Shown here in pieces: positions 33,062 to 44,147 of a stretch of 64,000 bases of DNA (its first letter is position 1; the number at the start of each line of letters is the position of its first letter). The DNA lies in the NCBI GenBank assembly GCA_905182785.1, contig CAJJDF010000016.1, positions 62,001 through 126,000 of the forward strand, in the 5' to 3' direction. The position numbers and the translations under genes are program-made. A model generated the notes under the pieces. That model was not told where the DNA came from and did not search any database. It saw only the letters and a list, made by a program, of their open reading frames with translations. The stretch is from an uncultured Flavobacteriales bacterium. Its GTDB lineage: Bacteria > Bacteroidota > Bacteroidia > Flavobacteriales_D > CAJJDF01.

Positions 33062-33259
33062 ATTATTGATAATTTATATTACTTCGTAAAATACTAAATA
33101 CTAAATCAAATTTGGAATGACAATCACTTGATAGTTTTTTTGTTTGTTACAATCTAAGGGCTGACGCTTTTTCTGAAAGAAAAATGTCTCGAAGCCCAAT
33201 TTTGTAATGCAAATTTCAATATTAATCTTAAATTTGTTACTTAAACGTAAACGACAAGA

Positions 33260-35890
33260 ATGACCGCAAAGGAAATACGCCAACAGTACAAAGATTTTTT
33301 TGAATCTAAAGGACACAAAATAGTTCATTCTGCACCAATCGTAGTGAAGAATGATCCAACTTTGATGTTTAATAATGCTGGGATGAATCAGTTCAAGGAT
33401 TTGTTTTTAGGAAACAAAAAATCGGATGTAAAACGTATTGCCAATTCTCAAAAATGTTTGAGAGTATCTGGAAAACATAATGACTTGGAAGAAGTAGGTG
33501 TAGATACTTACCACCACACTATGTTTGAGATGCTTGGAAACTGGTCGTTTGGAGATTATTTCAAGAAGGAAGCAATAGAATGGGCTTGGGAATTATTGAC
33601 AGAAGTCTACAAGCTGGATAAAGACAGATTATACGTAACAGTTTTTGAAGGAGATAAGGGAGATAAGTTAGGATTGGATCAAGAAGCAAAAGACATTTGG
33701 AGTGGAATTGTAGAGGCTGATCAAATAATCTTAGCCGATAAAAAAGACAATTTCTGGGAAATGGGAGAAGTAGGACCCTGTGGACCTTGTTCTGAAATCC
33801 ATGTAGATTTAAGAGACCAAGAAGAGATAGATAAAATAGGAGGTAAGGAATTGGTAAACAAAGATCATCCCCAAGTTGTGGAGATTTGGAACTTGGTTTT
33901 CATGCAGTACAACCGAATTAAAGACGGTTCGCTACACCCACTTTCTGCTCAACATATCGATACAGGTATGGGGTTTGAGAGATTGGTGATGGCAATGCAA
34001 GGAAAAAAATCGAATTACGATACAGATGTTTTTTCTCCCTTGATTAAGGAAATTGAAAAAATTTCTGCAAAGAAATACAAAGAAGGAGAAGGACATTCTG
34101 ACGAGCAAACAAAAACTAATATTGCAATTCGTGTAATTGCTGATCATATTAGAACATTGGTATTTGCAATTGCAGATGGTCAATTACCATCCAATACTGG
34201 AGCTGGTTATGTAATCCGTAGAATCTTGAGAAGAGCAGTTCGTTACGGTTACCAAGTATTAGACTTGAAAGAACCATTTTTTCATAAATTGGTGGATGTT
34301 TTGGCTAAAGAAATGGGAGATGCATTTCCAGAATTAGTTTCTCAAAAAGAACTGTGTACTAAAGTGATAAAAGAAGAAGAAATATCTTTTTATAGAACTT
34401 TAGAACAAGGAATAAGAAGAATGGATGATTTGATGAAAGCAAATGCTTCTACTAAGAAAATAGAAGGAAAAGACGCTTTTGAATTGTACGATACATTTGG
34501 ATTTCCGTTTGATTTAACTGCATTGATTGCAAGTGAAAATGGATATGAAGTAAGTGAAAAAGACTTTGAATCTAGTCTTCAGGAACAAAAAGACAGAAGT
34601 AAAAAAGCGAGTAAAGTAGACACTTCGGATTGGATTGTATTGAAAGAAGATGACAAAGAAGAGTTTATCGGTTACGACACCATGGATACGAGTGTGTACA
34701 TTACTCGTTACCGAAAAGTAAAAGCAAACAAAAAGGAATTTTACCAATTGGTATTTAATTTCACTCCATTCTACGCAGAAGGAGGGGGACAAGTGGGTGA
34801 TACAGGATTTATTGAATCCGAAAAAGAAAAAGTATTTATTACCAATACAAAAAAAGAAGATGGATTAATTCTTCATTATGCAGACAAATTACCAGAGTTT
34901 CCAACTCTTATGTTTCATGCAGTTGTTAACGCTAAAAAAAGAGCATTAACAGCAAATAATCATACAGCAACCCATTTATTACACAAAGCATTGCAAGATG
35001 TATTGGGAAGTCATGTAGAACAAAAGGGTTCATTGGTAAATGAGAAATATTTGAGGTTTGATTTTTCTCATTTTAGTAAAGTAACAGACGAAGAATTAGT
35101 AGAAATTGAAACAAGAGTAAATACAGAGATCCGTAAAGATATTCACTTGAATGAATTACGAAATACTCCAATGAAGAAAGCTCAGGAATTGGGCGCAAAA
35201 GCATTGTTTGGTGAAAAATACGGAGATTTAGTACGTGTAATTCAGTTTGGAGATTCCATAGAATTATGTGGAGGAATTCACGTAGAATCTACAGGGAAAA
35301 TTGGTTCGTTTAAATTGATATCTGAAAGCTCAACAGCAGCTGGAATAAGAAGAATTGAAGCAATTACTTCTGAAGCAGCAGATAAATTTGTGAATGATAA
35401 GCTTAGCTTAGTTTCGGAATTAAATCAGATTTTGAAATCACCTAAGGACTTGAAAAAAGCGGTGGAGGATTTAATTGCTCTAAACAGTAAATTAGGAAAA
35501 GAGATTGAGAAGTTAAATGCAGCCAAAGCAGGAGATTTAAAAGCAGAATTAATAAAAGAGATAAAAGAGGTAAACGGAGTTAATTTCTTGGCTAAGAAAG
35601 TAGATTTGGATGCTGGGGGAATTAAGAAAATTGCATTTCAACTGAAATCTGAGCTAGATAATTTGTTTTTGGTTCTTTGTAACGAGAACAATGGAAAAGC
35701 AAATATCACTATTTTGGTATCCGAAGAGTTATCTAAATCCAAAGATTTACACGCAGGGAATATTGTAAGAGTACTTGCCAAAGAAATCAATGGAGGAGGA
35801 GGAGGACAACCTTTCTTTGCGTCAGCAGGAGGAAGTAATCCAGCAGGAATTCCTAAGGTTTTTGAATTGGCTAAGAAGTATATTGATTAA
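33260..35890 (+). CDS. alaS: Alanine--tRNA ligase
   Basis: 876 aa; NNAGMNQFKDLFLG, HTATHLLHKALQDVLGSHVEQKGS, CGGIHVESTGKIGSFKL. Confidence 0.99.
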   Translation: MTAKEIRQQYKDFFESKGHKIVHSAPIVVKNDPTLMFNNAGMNQFKDLFLGNKKSDVKRIANSQKCLRVSGKHNDLEEVGVDTYHHTMFEMLGNWSFGDYFKKEAIEWAWELLTEVYKLDKDRLYVTVFEGDKGDKLGLDQEAKDIWSGIVEADQIILADKKDNFWEMGEVGPCGPCSEIHVDLRDQEEIDKIGGKELVNKDHPQVVEIWNLVFMQYNRIKDGSLHPLSAQHIDTGMGFERLVMAMQGKKSNYDTDVFSPLIKEIEKISAKKYKEGEGHSDEQTKTNIAIRVIADHIRTLVFAIADGQLPSNTGAGYVIRRILRRAVRYGYQVLDLKEPFFHKLVDVLAKEMGDAFPELVSQKELCTKVIKEEEISFYRTLEQGIRRMDDLMKANASTKKIEGKDAFELYDTFGFPFDLTALIASENGYEVSEKDFESSLQEQKDRSKKASKVDTSDWIVLKEDDKEEFIGYDTMDTSVYITRYRKVKANKKEFYQLVFNFTPFYAEGGGQVGDTGFIESEKEKVFITNTKKEDGLILHYADKLPEFPTLMFHAVVNAKKRALTANNHTATHLLHKALQDVLGSHVEQKGSLVNEKYLRFDFSHFSKVTDEELVEIETRVNTEIRKDIHLNELRNTPMKKAQELGAKALFGEKYGDLVRVIQFGDSIELCGGIHVESTGKIGSFKLISESSTAAGIRRIEAITSEAADKFVNDKLSLVSELNQILKSPKDLKKAVEDLIALNSKLGKEIEKLNAAKAGDLKAELIKEIKEVNGVNFLAKKVDLDAGGIKKIAFQLKSELDNLFLVLCNENNGKANITILVSEELSKSKDLHAGNIVRVLAKEINGGGGGQPFFASAGGSNPAGIPKVFELAKKYID

Positions 35891-36057
35891 GAAATTTTTA
35901 CAACATAAAATTCTGATTTAAGTTGATTTTTTTATTAATATAGTTGCCAGTATTTTTTTTATTAATCTTAGTGTAAAAAAATCGTATATTTATTTAATTT
36001 TTTGATTATTATCTTATAAGATTTAAGTTTTAGTCGATATTTATTTATTTTTTTACA

Positions 36058-39000
36058 ATGAGATTTAATTTTATATTAATAATAGTTCTAATATTTTTTA
36101 CTAGTTTAACTCTTAAAAGTGCTCATATCGTAGGAGGTGAAATCACCTATAGATGTCTTGATAGTAATAGGTATGAAATAACTTTAACCTTATTTAGAGA
36201 TTGTAACGGTATATCATTTGCAAATGGTGCTCAAATAGGTTGTTTCAATGGAGGAACGGGTGCACTTGTAACCAGTACATATGTTCCCTTAGACACGTCT
36301 CAATTCGTTCCATTAAATGCTGTATCGCCTTGCTTGATAATACCTCCAGGAACTTGTCTTGAACAAGCTACTTATATTGATACAGTTACACTGTTACCTG
36401 ATACAAATGGATATGACATTTCTTTTTCTGTTTGTTGTAGGAGTAATGCAAGTAATAACATTACAATTCCAGGAGGCTTTTTTGGAGGTGCAGGAAGTTC
36501 TTTTCATACTCGTATTCCACCAAATGACACCTTGTGTAATAGCAGTCCTATATTTAATAGTTATCCACCTGTTGTATTGTGTATAAATGATCCAGTATAT
36601 ATAGATTATTCTGCTACAGACGCTGATGGTGATTCTCTTTCTTATGAATTTGTTACCCCTTATACAGGAGGTAACAGTAGAAACCCAACTCCAAATCCAT
36701 CGCCTCCTCCATACGGAGTTGTAAATTGGTCTGCGGGATTTAATGTAAACTATCAAGTTCCCTCTTCCCCAGCATTCTCTTTAGACAGTGCAACCGGATT
36801 TTTAACTGGAAAACCCTCATCTCTAGGTAATTATGTAACAGGAGTTACAGTGAAAGAATATCGAAATGGGGTTTTAATAAATGAAACAAGAAGAGATTTC
36901 CTGATGATTATCGTAAACTGTTTACCAACATCTTCATCTATTGCTAATCCTGGAGTTATTTGTGATAGCTATACTGTAACATTTGGAAATGGAAGTATCA
37001 GTACTCCGACAACTACTTATTTATGGGATTTTGGTGATACATCAACCTTACTTGATACTTCTACGTTATTTAACCCTCAATATACTTATCCTGATACAGG
37101 CGTTTATATTGTAACATTAATCTCAGATCCCTACTCACCAGCATGTGCAGATACTTCCATCAGACAAATATTTGTATATCCATTAATAGGTCCTGCATTC
37201 ACAAAACCTTTAAACCAATGTTTAATTGGGAATTCATTTGATTTTACAGCAGCAGGTATCTATTTTAATACTACACAAATTGATTGGGATTTTGGACCTA
37301 CAGCTACTCCAAGATCCGATACGTCAATTAGTCCAACAGGAATTACTTATAACAGTAAAGGCTATAAAACTATTACTTTACGTTACCAAGATTTTGGATG
37401 TGACACAACTATTTTTGAAATAATAGAAGTATATCAATCACCTATTGCTGACTTTTCTTTTTCTAATAATAATTGTATTGATTATTCTATTGATTTTTAT
37501 GACTCTAGTTTATATGTAGGGGATTACTATTGGGATTTTGGTCTGATTGGAAGCACAACTGATACTTCTACGTTAGCAAATCCAACTTTTACTTTTCCTG
37601 ATACTGGTTTGTATACTGTTAGGTTAGTTGTAGACTCTAATTCTTCGACTTGCCCTGATACAATTTATAAACAAGTTCGTATTGATCCTCTATTAACTCC
37701 ATTTTTTACTTCTCCAATGGACCAATGTTTAATGGGAAATTTATTTGACTTTAACGCAGGAGGAGCATTTTACACTAATACTCAAATTAACTGGAATTTT
37801 GGACCTACAGCTACTCCAAGTACTGATAGTGTTACAAACCCAACAGGAATAGTATTTAGTAATAGCGGTACAAAAACTATTAGTATCAGGTATCAAGATT
37901 TTGGCTGTGACACCACATTTATTGATAGTGTTAATGTTTACGACAATCCAGTTTCTAGTTTCACTTATGTTGAGGATCACTGTAACAACTTTACTATTCA
38001 GTTTATTGATTCAAGTTCATTTGTAGGAGATTATTATTGGGATTTTGGTGTACTCGGTAGCACAATAGATACATCAACATCTGCTAATCCAATTTTTACT
38101 TATTTGGACTCAGGTACTTACACAGTAATGTTGGTTATAGGTTCACAGTATTTAGCTTGTCCAGATACTTCTTACCAAATAATAAGAGTTGATCCCCTAT
38201 TAAATCCTTATTTTGTTAGACCAGCTAATCAATGTTTCACTGGTAATTCTTTTAATTTTAACGCTGGTGGAGCTTTTTATCCTGGAACACAGATAGATTG
38301 GAATTTTGGTATTTCAGCTACGCCAAGTACTTCAAATATTCAAAATCCTACAGGTATTGTTTTTAATACATCAGGAAAGAAAGCAGTTACTATCAGATAC
38401 CGAGATTTTGGTTGTGATACTTCTTTTGTGGATACAATTCATGTATATGAGTTGCCAGTTGCTAATTTCATTATTGATTATGTAATTTGTGTAGACTTAG
38501 TAACTACTTTCTATGATTCAAGTTTGTATGCGGGTTCATACCAATGGGATTTTGGATTGCCAGGAATCACCAATGATACTTCCTCTTTACAAAACCCAAT
38601 ATTTACTTACCCGGATACAGGTACATACACAGTAAGATTAATTGTAAGTTCCCAGTATTTGCTTTGTGCACCTGATACTATTTACAAACAAGTAAGAATC
38701 TTTCCAGTATTAGATCCTCAGTTTAATTTACCAGCTAACCAATGTTTTGTAGGAAACGCATTTAATTTTATTGCTGATTCTAGTAGTATTTATTATCCTA
38801 CAACACAATTTACTTGGGATTTTGGACCGTCTGCAACTCCAAATTCAGATACAACACTTAATCCACCAACTTTAATATTTAATACAAGTGGGAAGAAAGC
38901 AATATCATTAATTTTTACTGATTTTGTTTGTGTCATTACTAAAACAGATACTATTGAAGTGTTTGATAATCCTGTTTCTAATTTTGGATTTACAGATAAT

Positions 39001-42000
39001 AATTGTCATGATTTATCAGTACAATTTATAGATTCTACACAATTCACAACTGAATATTATTGGGATTTTGGAGTAATACCGAGTACAACTGACACATCAT
39101 TTTTAGCAAACCCTTTGTTTAGTTATCCAGATTCTGGGGTTTATACTATAAGACTTATTGCAGATGGGAATGAATCTTTGTGCCCTGATACGTCTTATAA
39201 ACAGATAAGTTTAAATCCAATCTTAGCTCCTTATTTTAGTAAACCAGCTAATCAATGTTTTAGTGGAAATTCATTTGATTTTACAGCAGGAGGTACTTCA
39301 TATCCAGGAACTCTAATTGACTGGGATTTTGGACCTACAGCAACACCAAGCACATCAAGTATATCTAATCCTACAGGAATTGTCTTCAGTACAAGTGGTA
39401 AAAAAGCTATTACTATAAGATATAGAGAGTTTGGATGTGACACAATATTTGTAGATACTATAGAAGTGTATGATAATCCTGTTTCAAACTTCTCATTTGC
39501 CAACAACAACTGTTTTAATTTAACAGCACAGTTTTCTGATTCTAGTTTATTTGCCACAGGGCATAATTGGGATTTTGGAGTTACTACAAGTATAACTGAC
39601 ACCTCTACTTCTTCTAATCCTACTTTTACATATCCAGATTCAGGGGTTTATACAGTAAGGTTGATAGTTGATGGAAACATATCTTTATGTCCAGATACCT
39701 CATATCAACAGATAACTGTAAACCCATTACTAAATCCTTATTATAGTAAGCCCGTAGATCAATGTTTAACAAGAAACTCATTTGATTTTAATGCTGGAGG
39801 TACTTTTTTCAGTTCTACTCTAATAGATTGGGATTTTGGAGTTACAGCAACACCTAGTACTTCTTCTAATCAAAATCCAACAGGAATTACTTATAGTAAT
39901 GTAGGGTTGAAGCCGATAAGTATAAGATATAGAGATTTTGGTTGTGATACTACATTTATTGATACAATCGAAGTACATACTTCACCAACATCTAACTTTT
40001 CATTCTCTGATAACAATTGTATAGATTTTAATATCAATTTTATTGATTCTAGTTTATTAGCGGATTTTTATAATTGGGATTTTGGTGTTACTACAAGTAT
40101 TTTAGATATTTCAACAGCAACAAACCCTAGTTTTACTTTTCCAGATTCAGGAACTTATTCAGTCATGTTAATTGCAGGAACTAATTCTTCAATCTGTCCA
40201 GATACATCTTATCAGTTAGTGGCAATGTACCCACTTTTGAGTCCTTTCTTTACAAAGCCTGCAAATCAATGTATCAATGGTAATTCATTTGATTTTAATG
40301 CAGGTGGAGCTTTTTATGGAACAACTCAAATTGATTGGGACTTTGGAATTACAGCTTCACCTATTACTTCTTCAATTGCGAATCCAACAGGTGTTACATT
40401 TAGCAGTATAGGATTAAAACCTATAAGTATTAGATATAGAGCAAATGGATGTGATACTACTTATTATGATACTATAGAGGTATATCAATCTCCTTTTTCT
40501 GATTTTTCTTATACTGATAACAATTGTGTAGATTTCAGTGTTGATTTTTATGATTCAAGTTTACATGCAGGAAATTACTATTGGGATTTCGGAGTAGCTT
40601 CAATTACAACAGATACTTCTACTTCTCCTAATCCTACTTTTGTATTTCCAGATTCTGGAGTTTATAATGTAATGTTAGTAATAGATTCCAACTCTTCGAT
40701 TTGTCCTGATACATCTTATCAATTAGTAACAATGTATCCTCTTTTAAGTCCTTACTTTACAAAACCAGCAAATCAGTGTATAGATGGTAATTCATTTGAT
40801 TTTAATGCAGGAGGTGCTTTTTACGGTACTACACAAATTGATTGGGATTTTGGAGGTTCTGCAACACCTAGTACTTTTTCAGGTGCAAATCCAACTGGTA
40901 TAGTTTTTAATACAATTGGAAATAAACAGATAACGATAAGATATAGAGCCAATGGATGTGATACTAGCTTTACAGATTCTATTGAAATATATGTTTCACC
41001 TTATTCTAATTTTTCATTTTCTAATAATAATTGTGTCGATTATTTTATCCAATTCAGTGATTCAAGTGTAGATTCTAAAGATTATTACTGGGATTTTGGA
41101 GATTCTACAACTTTAGCCGATACTTCAAATTTGGCAAACCCTTCATATACTTTTCCTGATTCAGGAACCTATAAAGTTATGTTAGTGATGGGGTCAAAAA
41201 CTTCAATTTGTCCAGATACTTTGTATCAGCAAGTAATTTTGCATCCGTTATTAAGTCCATTTTTTATTGCACCAATGAATGAATGTTTGAATGAAAATTC
41301 ATTTGATTTCAATGCTGGTGGAGCTTTTTATAGCTCAACTCAAATAGATTGGGATTTTGGAATTACAGCTACACCAATTACTTCTACTGTTGCAAACCCT
41401 ACAAACATTGTTTATAGAACTAGTGGATTAAAGCCTATAAGCATAAGATATAGCGCATTTGGATGTGATACTTCTTATTTAGATACAATAGAGGTTTATC
41501 CTTCTCCTATAGCTGATTTTAGAATAAATGAAGATGAATATTGTTTAGGAGACTCTTTAGATATTGATTTAGTAAGTCTTTCAGATGCAAGTTTACTTCA
41601 TTTTTGGAATTTTGGAGACACAGGCTCTTCAACTCAATTAGCACCTATATATGTTTATCAAGATTCTGGAGTATATGATGTGACATTAATTGTAGAAAAC
41701 ACTTATGGTTGCAGAGATACAATGGAAAAACTAAATTCTATTACTGTTTTCCCAAGTCCAACAGCATTATTTTCACCTTTAATTTTAGAAACTTCGTATT
41801 ACTTCCCATATGTTACTTTTACAAATAATTCATTGAATAGTAGTTATTCAATGTTTAACAATGGAGACGGACAAATTATCTCACCTTTTAGTCAATATAA
41901 TTCAGAATATACCAGAGAAGGATTTTATTACCCTATGTTAACTGTAGAAAATATTTATGGTTGTTATGATACTTTAATTGGAGAGCTCTTTTATGAAATG

Positions 42001-42279
42001 AAATACAATTTATACATACCAAATTCATTTACTCCTAATAATGACGGTAATAATGATGTATTTCTTCCAACAATAAATATTGATTCTAATTATAATTTTA
42101 AGATTTTCAATAGGTGGGGAGAATTAATATTTGAAACTACTGATGTTCAAGAAGGTTGGGATGGATCAAGTACTAATGGAATACCACTAAAAGCTGATGT
42201 TTATGTTTATAGAATAGTATATCGTGACCCAAAAAGAGTTGTAAAAGAGATTAAAGGTCATGTTACTCTATTGAGGTAA
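36058..42279 (+). CDS. Giant secreted PKD-like repeat protein with gliding-motility C-terminal (T9SS type B) domain
   Basis: 2073 aa; signal peptide; AHIVGGEITYRCL N-domain; repeated WDFG...NPTFTYPDSGVYTVRL; C-terminal IPNSFTPNNDGNNDVF...IFNRWGELIFET..GWDG. Confidence 0.93.
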   Translation: MRFNFILIIVLIFFTSLTLKSAHIVGGEITYRCLDSNRYEITLTLFRDCNGISFANGAQIGCFNGGTGALVTSTYVPLDTSQFVPLNAVSPCLIIPPGTCLEQATYIDTVTLLPDTNGYDISFSVCCRSNASNNITIPGGFFGGAGSSFHTRIPPNDTLCNSSPIFNSYPPVVLCINDPVYIDYSATDADGDSLSYEFVTPYTGGNSRNPTPNPSPPPYGVVNWSAGFNVNYQVPSSPAFSLDSATGFLTGKPSSLGNYVTGVTVKEYRNGVLINETRRDFLMIIVNCLPTSSSIANPGVICDSYTVTFGNGSISTPTTTYLWDFGDTSTLLDTSTLFNPQYTYPDTGVYIVTLISDPYSPACADTSIRQIFVYPLIGPAFTKPLNQCLIGNSFDFTAAGIYFNTTQIDWDFGPTATPRSDTSISPTGITYNSKGYKTITLRYQDFGCDTTIFEIIEVYQSPIADFSFSNNNCIDYSIDFYDSSLYVGDYYWDFGLIGSTTDTSTLANPTFTFPDTGLYTVRLVVDSNSSTCPDTIYKQVRIDPLLTPFFTSPMDQCLMGNLFDFNAGGAFYTNTQINWNFGPTATPSTDSVTNPTGIVFSNSGTKTISIRYQDFGCDTTFIDSVNVYDNPVSSFTYVEDHCNNFTIQFIDSSSFVGDYYWDFGVLGSTIDTSTSANPIFTYLDSGTYTVMLVIGSQYLACPDTSYQIIRVDPLLNPYFVRPANQCFTGNSFNFNAGGAFYPGTQIDWNFGISATPSTSNIQNPTGIVFNTSGKKAVTIRYRDFGCDTSFVDTIHVYELPVANFIIDYVICVDLVTTFYDSSLYAGSYQWDFGLPGITNDTSSLQNPIFTYPDTGTYTVRLIVSSQYLLCAPDTIYKQVRIFPVLDPQFNLPANQCFVGNAFNFIADSSSIYYPTTQFTWDFGPSATPNSDTTLNPPTLIFNTSGKKAISLIFTDFVCVITKTDTIEVFDNPVSNFGFTDNNCHDLSVQFIDSTQFTTEYYWDFGVIPSTTDTSFLANPLFSYPDSGVYTIRLIADGNESLCPDTSYKQISLNPILAPYFSKPANQCFSGNSFDFTAGGTSYPGTLIDWDFGPTATPSTSSISNPTGIVFSTSGKKAITIRYREFGCDTIFVDTIEVYDNPVSNFSFANNNCFNLTAQFSDSSLFATGHNWDFGVTTSITDTSTSSNPTFTYPDSGVYTVRLIVDGNISLCPDTSYQQITVNPLLNPYYSKPVDQCLTRNSFDFNAGGTFFSSTLIDWDFGVTATPSTSSNQNPTGITYSNVGLKPISIRYRDFGCDTTFIDTIEVHTSPTSNFSFSDNNCIDFNINFIDSSLLADFYNWDFGVTTSILDISTATNPSFTFPDSGTYSVMLIAGTNSSICPDTSYQLVAMYPLLSPFFTKPANQCINGNSFDFNAGGAFYGTTQIDWDFGITASPITSSIANPTGVTFSSIGLKPISIRYRANGCDTTYYDTIEVYQSPFSDFSYTDNNCVDFSVDFYDSSLHAGNYYWDFGVASITTDTSTSPNPTFVFPDSGVYNVMLVIDSNSSICPDTSYQLVTMYPLLSPYFTKPANQCIDGNSFDFNAGGAFYGTTQIDWDFGGSATPSTFSGANPTGIVFNTIGNKQITIRYRANGCDTSFTDSIEIYVSPYSNFSFSNNNCVDYFIQFSDSSVDSKDYYWDFGDSTTLADTSNLANPSYTFPDSGTYKVMLVMGSKTSICPDTLYQQVILHPLLSPFFIAPMNECLNENSFDFNAGGAFYSSTQIDWDFGITATPITSTVANPTNIVYRTSGLKPISIRYSAFGCDTSYLDTIEVYPSPIADFRINEDEYCLGDSLDIDLVSLSDASLLHFWNFGDTGSSTQLAPIYVYQDSGVYDVTLIVENTYGCRDTMEKLNSITVFPSPTALFSPLILETSYYFPYVTFTNNSLNSSYSMFNNGDGQIISPFSQYNSEYTREGFYYPMLTVENIYGCYDTLIGELFYEMKYNLYIPNSFTPNNDGNNDVFLPTINIDSNYNFKIFNRWGELIFETTDVQEGWDGSSTNGIPLKADVYVYRIVYRDPKRVVKEIKGHVTLLR
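37201..41520 (+). repeat. Nine tandem coding repeats of ~507 bp (169 aa)
   Basis: (N/D)QC..GNSFDF anchor codons at 37216, 37723, 38230, 38740, 39253, 39760, 40267, 40774, 41281; spacing 507, 507, 510, 513, 507, 507, 507, 507. Confidence 0.9.
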
Positions 42280-42439
42280 ATTTTATAATAATTAATATGT
42301 TTTGAATAGCACTGAAAGGTTTAATCCACAATTTATTTATATTTTATTGTTTATAACCCAAATTTAAAAAATTTAAGGAAAGTCAATTTTTTTCGTATAA
42401 TTAGTAAATTAAAAAACTAACGTTTAAAAAAAACTAATT

Positions 42440-42823
42440 ATGAAAAATATAAAAACAGTAGTAAGAATTCTATTAGGATTAGGATTAGTTATTTTTGGAC
42501 TTAATAAGTTCATGAACTTTATGCCTTTTCCTGAAATGACAACTGAAATGGGGAGCTGGATGGAAGCTTTAATGGCGACTGGTTTTGTTATGAAACTTGT
42601 AGCTGTGGTAGAAATTGTAACAGGATTGGTGCTTTTAATCAATAAATATGTTCCTCTTTCTTTAATAGTTGTATTACCTGTTATGGTAATAGCTTTCTTG
42701 TCTCATTTATTATTAGATATTGCAGGAGTAGGTGGTTCAGCAGTATTTTTACTATTAATTATTTTATTAATGGTATGGAATAAAAATAGTTACAAAGACC
42801 TTTTAAGGCTTAACACTTTGTAA
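42440..42823 (+). CDS. DoxX-like family membrane protein
   Basis: VRILLGLGLVIFGLNKFMNFMPFPEM...VKLVAVVEIVTGLVLLINKY. Confidence 0.75.
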   Translation: MKNIKTVVRILLGLGLVIFGLNKFMNFMPFPEMTTEMGSWMEALMATGFVMKLVAVVEIVTGLVLLINKYVPLSLIVVLPVMVIAFLSHLLLDIAGVGGSAVFLLLIILLMVWNKNSYKDLLRLNTL

Positions 42824-42833
42824 ATAAATAAAA

Positions 42834-43772
42834 TTAAACCGTTTTAGCTTTTGCTTTGGCGGTTTTTTTTATTTCCAATTGATTTTTTTTGTCTTTAAGT
42901 CTAAGGCTGTTTTCCACAAAATAAAAAACAATAAAGCCAACTAATAATCCAAAAATAATGGAATTCTCAATCCAATGTTTGAACGGATGAACCCAAATTT
43001 CTTTGAATAAATCCCACCTACCAGTTACTTCAATGAAATTCCAAAAGATAATAACGGTAGGGATTGCGTAACGAATAGCATAATCGAATTTCTTTATTTT
43101 AATTAATTTAATACATAAAAAAGCCGACCAAAATAAAGAGCCAAAAGCTACAAAATAGGTGATTGGATGTCTGTCTCCAGCAATATCTTTGTCGTAGACT
43201 AATAAAAGAAGTATGTAAAAAGTCCATAAAATAATGATTGTTTCTATGAACGTTATTCCAGCCCAAACTTTGTCTTGAGCCTTTATTTTATCAAATTTTA
43301 ATCCTCCTATTTTTTGAAACCAATTAAAAAATGTACAGCTTGATTGTTTAAAAATGTACATGATAAGAATTGTAGAAAGTAATCCTACAGAGGATAACAT
43401 CACTAGGTATTCAGGTTTTGTAGTTATTTCTCCATTTTCTATGAGAGGAGCAACTTGCAGTTTTTCTGCAATCCATACAAACGAAAACTCAACCCAACCA
43501 GTCCAAATAAGAATCCCTGCGATTAAACCTAGAATTGTTGCTGTAAGTGGTTTTTTGTTTTTTCTTATTCCTATGAAAAATAAGAGCAAACCAGTAAATC
43601 CAATTATTGAAGCTCCAATAAATTTATATTCAGGAATTAATTTTTCATTTAAAACCATAAGAGCATGACCAATAGGCATTAGAAATAACACGATAAGAAA
43701 GGAAAACACACCTGTTTTAATAGATTTTATTGAAATTGACATTTGTCTCTTGTTAAGAATGATTCTAAACAA
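42834..43772 (-). CDS. Integral membrane protein, hypothetical
   Basis: 312 aa, multiple TM helices; start could be internal ATG. Confidence 0.7.
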   Translation of the reverse strand: MFRIILNKRQMSISIKSIKTGVFSFLIVLFLMPIGHALMVLNEKLIPEYKFIGASIIGFTGLLLFFIGIRKNKKPLTATILGLIAGILIWTGWVEFSFVWIAEKLQVAPLIENGEITTKPEYLVMLSSVGLLSTILIMYIFKQSSCTFFNWFQKIGGLKFDKIKAQDKVWAGITFIETIIILWTFYILLLLVYDKDIAGDRHPITYFVAFGSLFWSAFLCIKLIKIKKFDYAIRYAIPTVIIFWNFIEVTGRWDLFKEIWVHPFKHWIENSIIFGLLVGFIVFYFVENSLRLKDKKNQLEIKKTAKAKAKTV

Positions 43773-43846
43773 AGGTATTTCTTATTTTTATTCATTCCAA
43801 ATAAAAATAAAGTGATTACAATAATTTTAATGCGAATAACTAATTT

Positions 43847-44143
43847 TTATAATTCAAATTTTCTTTCCATACTCCAAGCTTCTGGTTTAGCACAAAAAAG
43901 GGGTTTTACAGTTTTCCATACTTTAAGAAATAGTTCAGAATCTCTGTATGCAGCCAAATTCTCTTCCGATTTCCAATGGCTGTAAGTCATCACCACATTA
44001 TAATAACGGCCTTTTTCTTGCAGTAATTCTAGTTTTTCACATCCTTCAAATCCTTTTATTAATTCCATGTGGGATTCATAAATGGATTTAAAATCTTCTA
44101 TTTTTTCAGGAGAGATGGTCAGTTTTACGATTCTAATTAGCAT
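43847..44143 (-). CDS. Antibiotic biosynthesis monooxygenase (ABM) family protein
   Basis: MLIRIVKLTISPEKIEDFKSIYESHMELIKGFEGCEKLELLQE...WKSEENLAAYRDSELF. Confidence 0.82.
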   Translation of the reverse strand: MLIRIVKLTISPEKIEDFKSIYESHMELIKGFEGCEKLELLQEKGRYYNVVMTYSHWKSEENLAAYRDSELFLKVWKTVKPLFCAKPEAWSMERKFEL

Positions 44144-44147
44144 CTTT

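Noticed and set aside
33062-33259. Possible promoter for alaS (TAAATTTG at 33229-33236)
   Set aside because: The -7 box is good but no TTG lies at the expected spacing, so not listed as a feature.
36394-39602. Minus-strand ORFs within the giant repeat gene
   Set aside because: By-products of biased codon usage in the repetitive plus-strand CDS.
36058-42279. Tandem repeats as a CRISPR or non-coding satellite
   Set aside because: The period is 507 bp, in frame, and codes for conserved protein modules.
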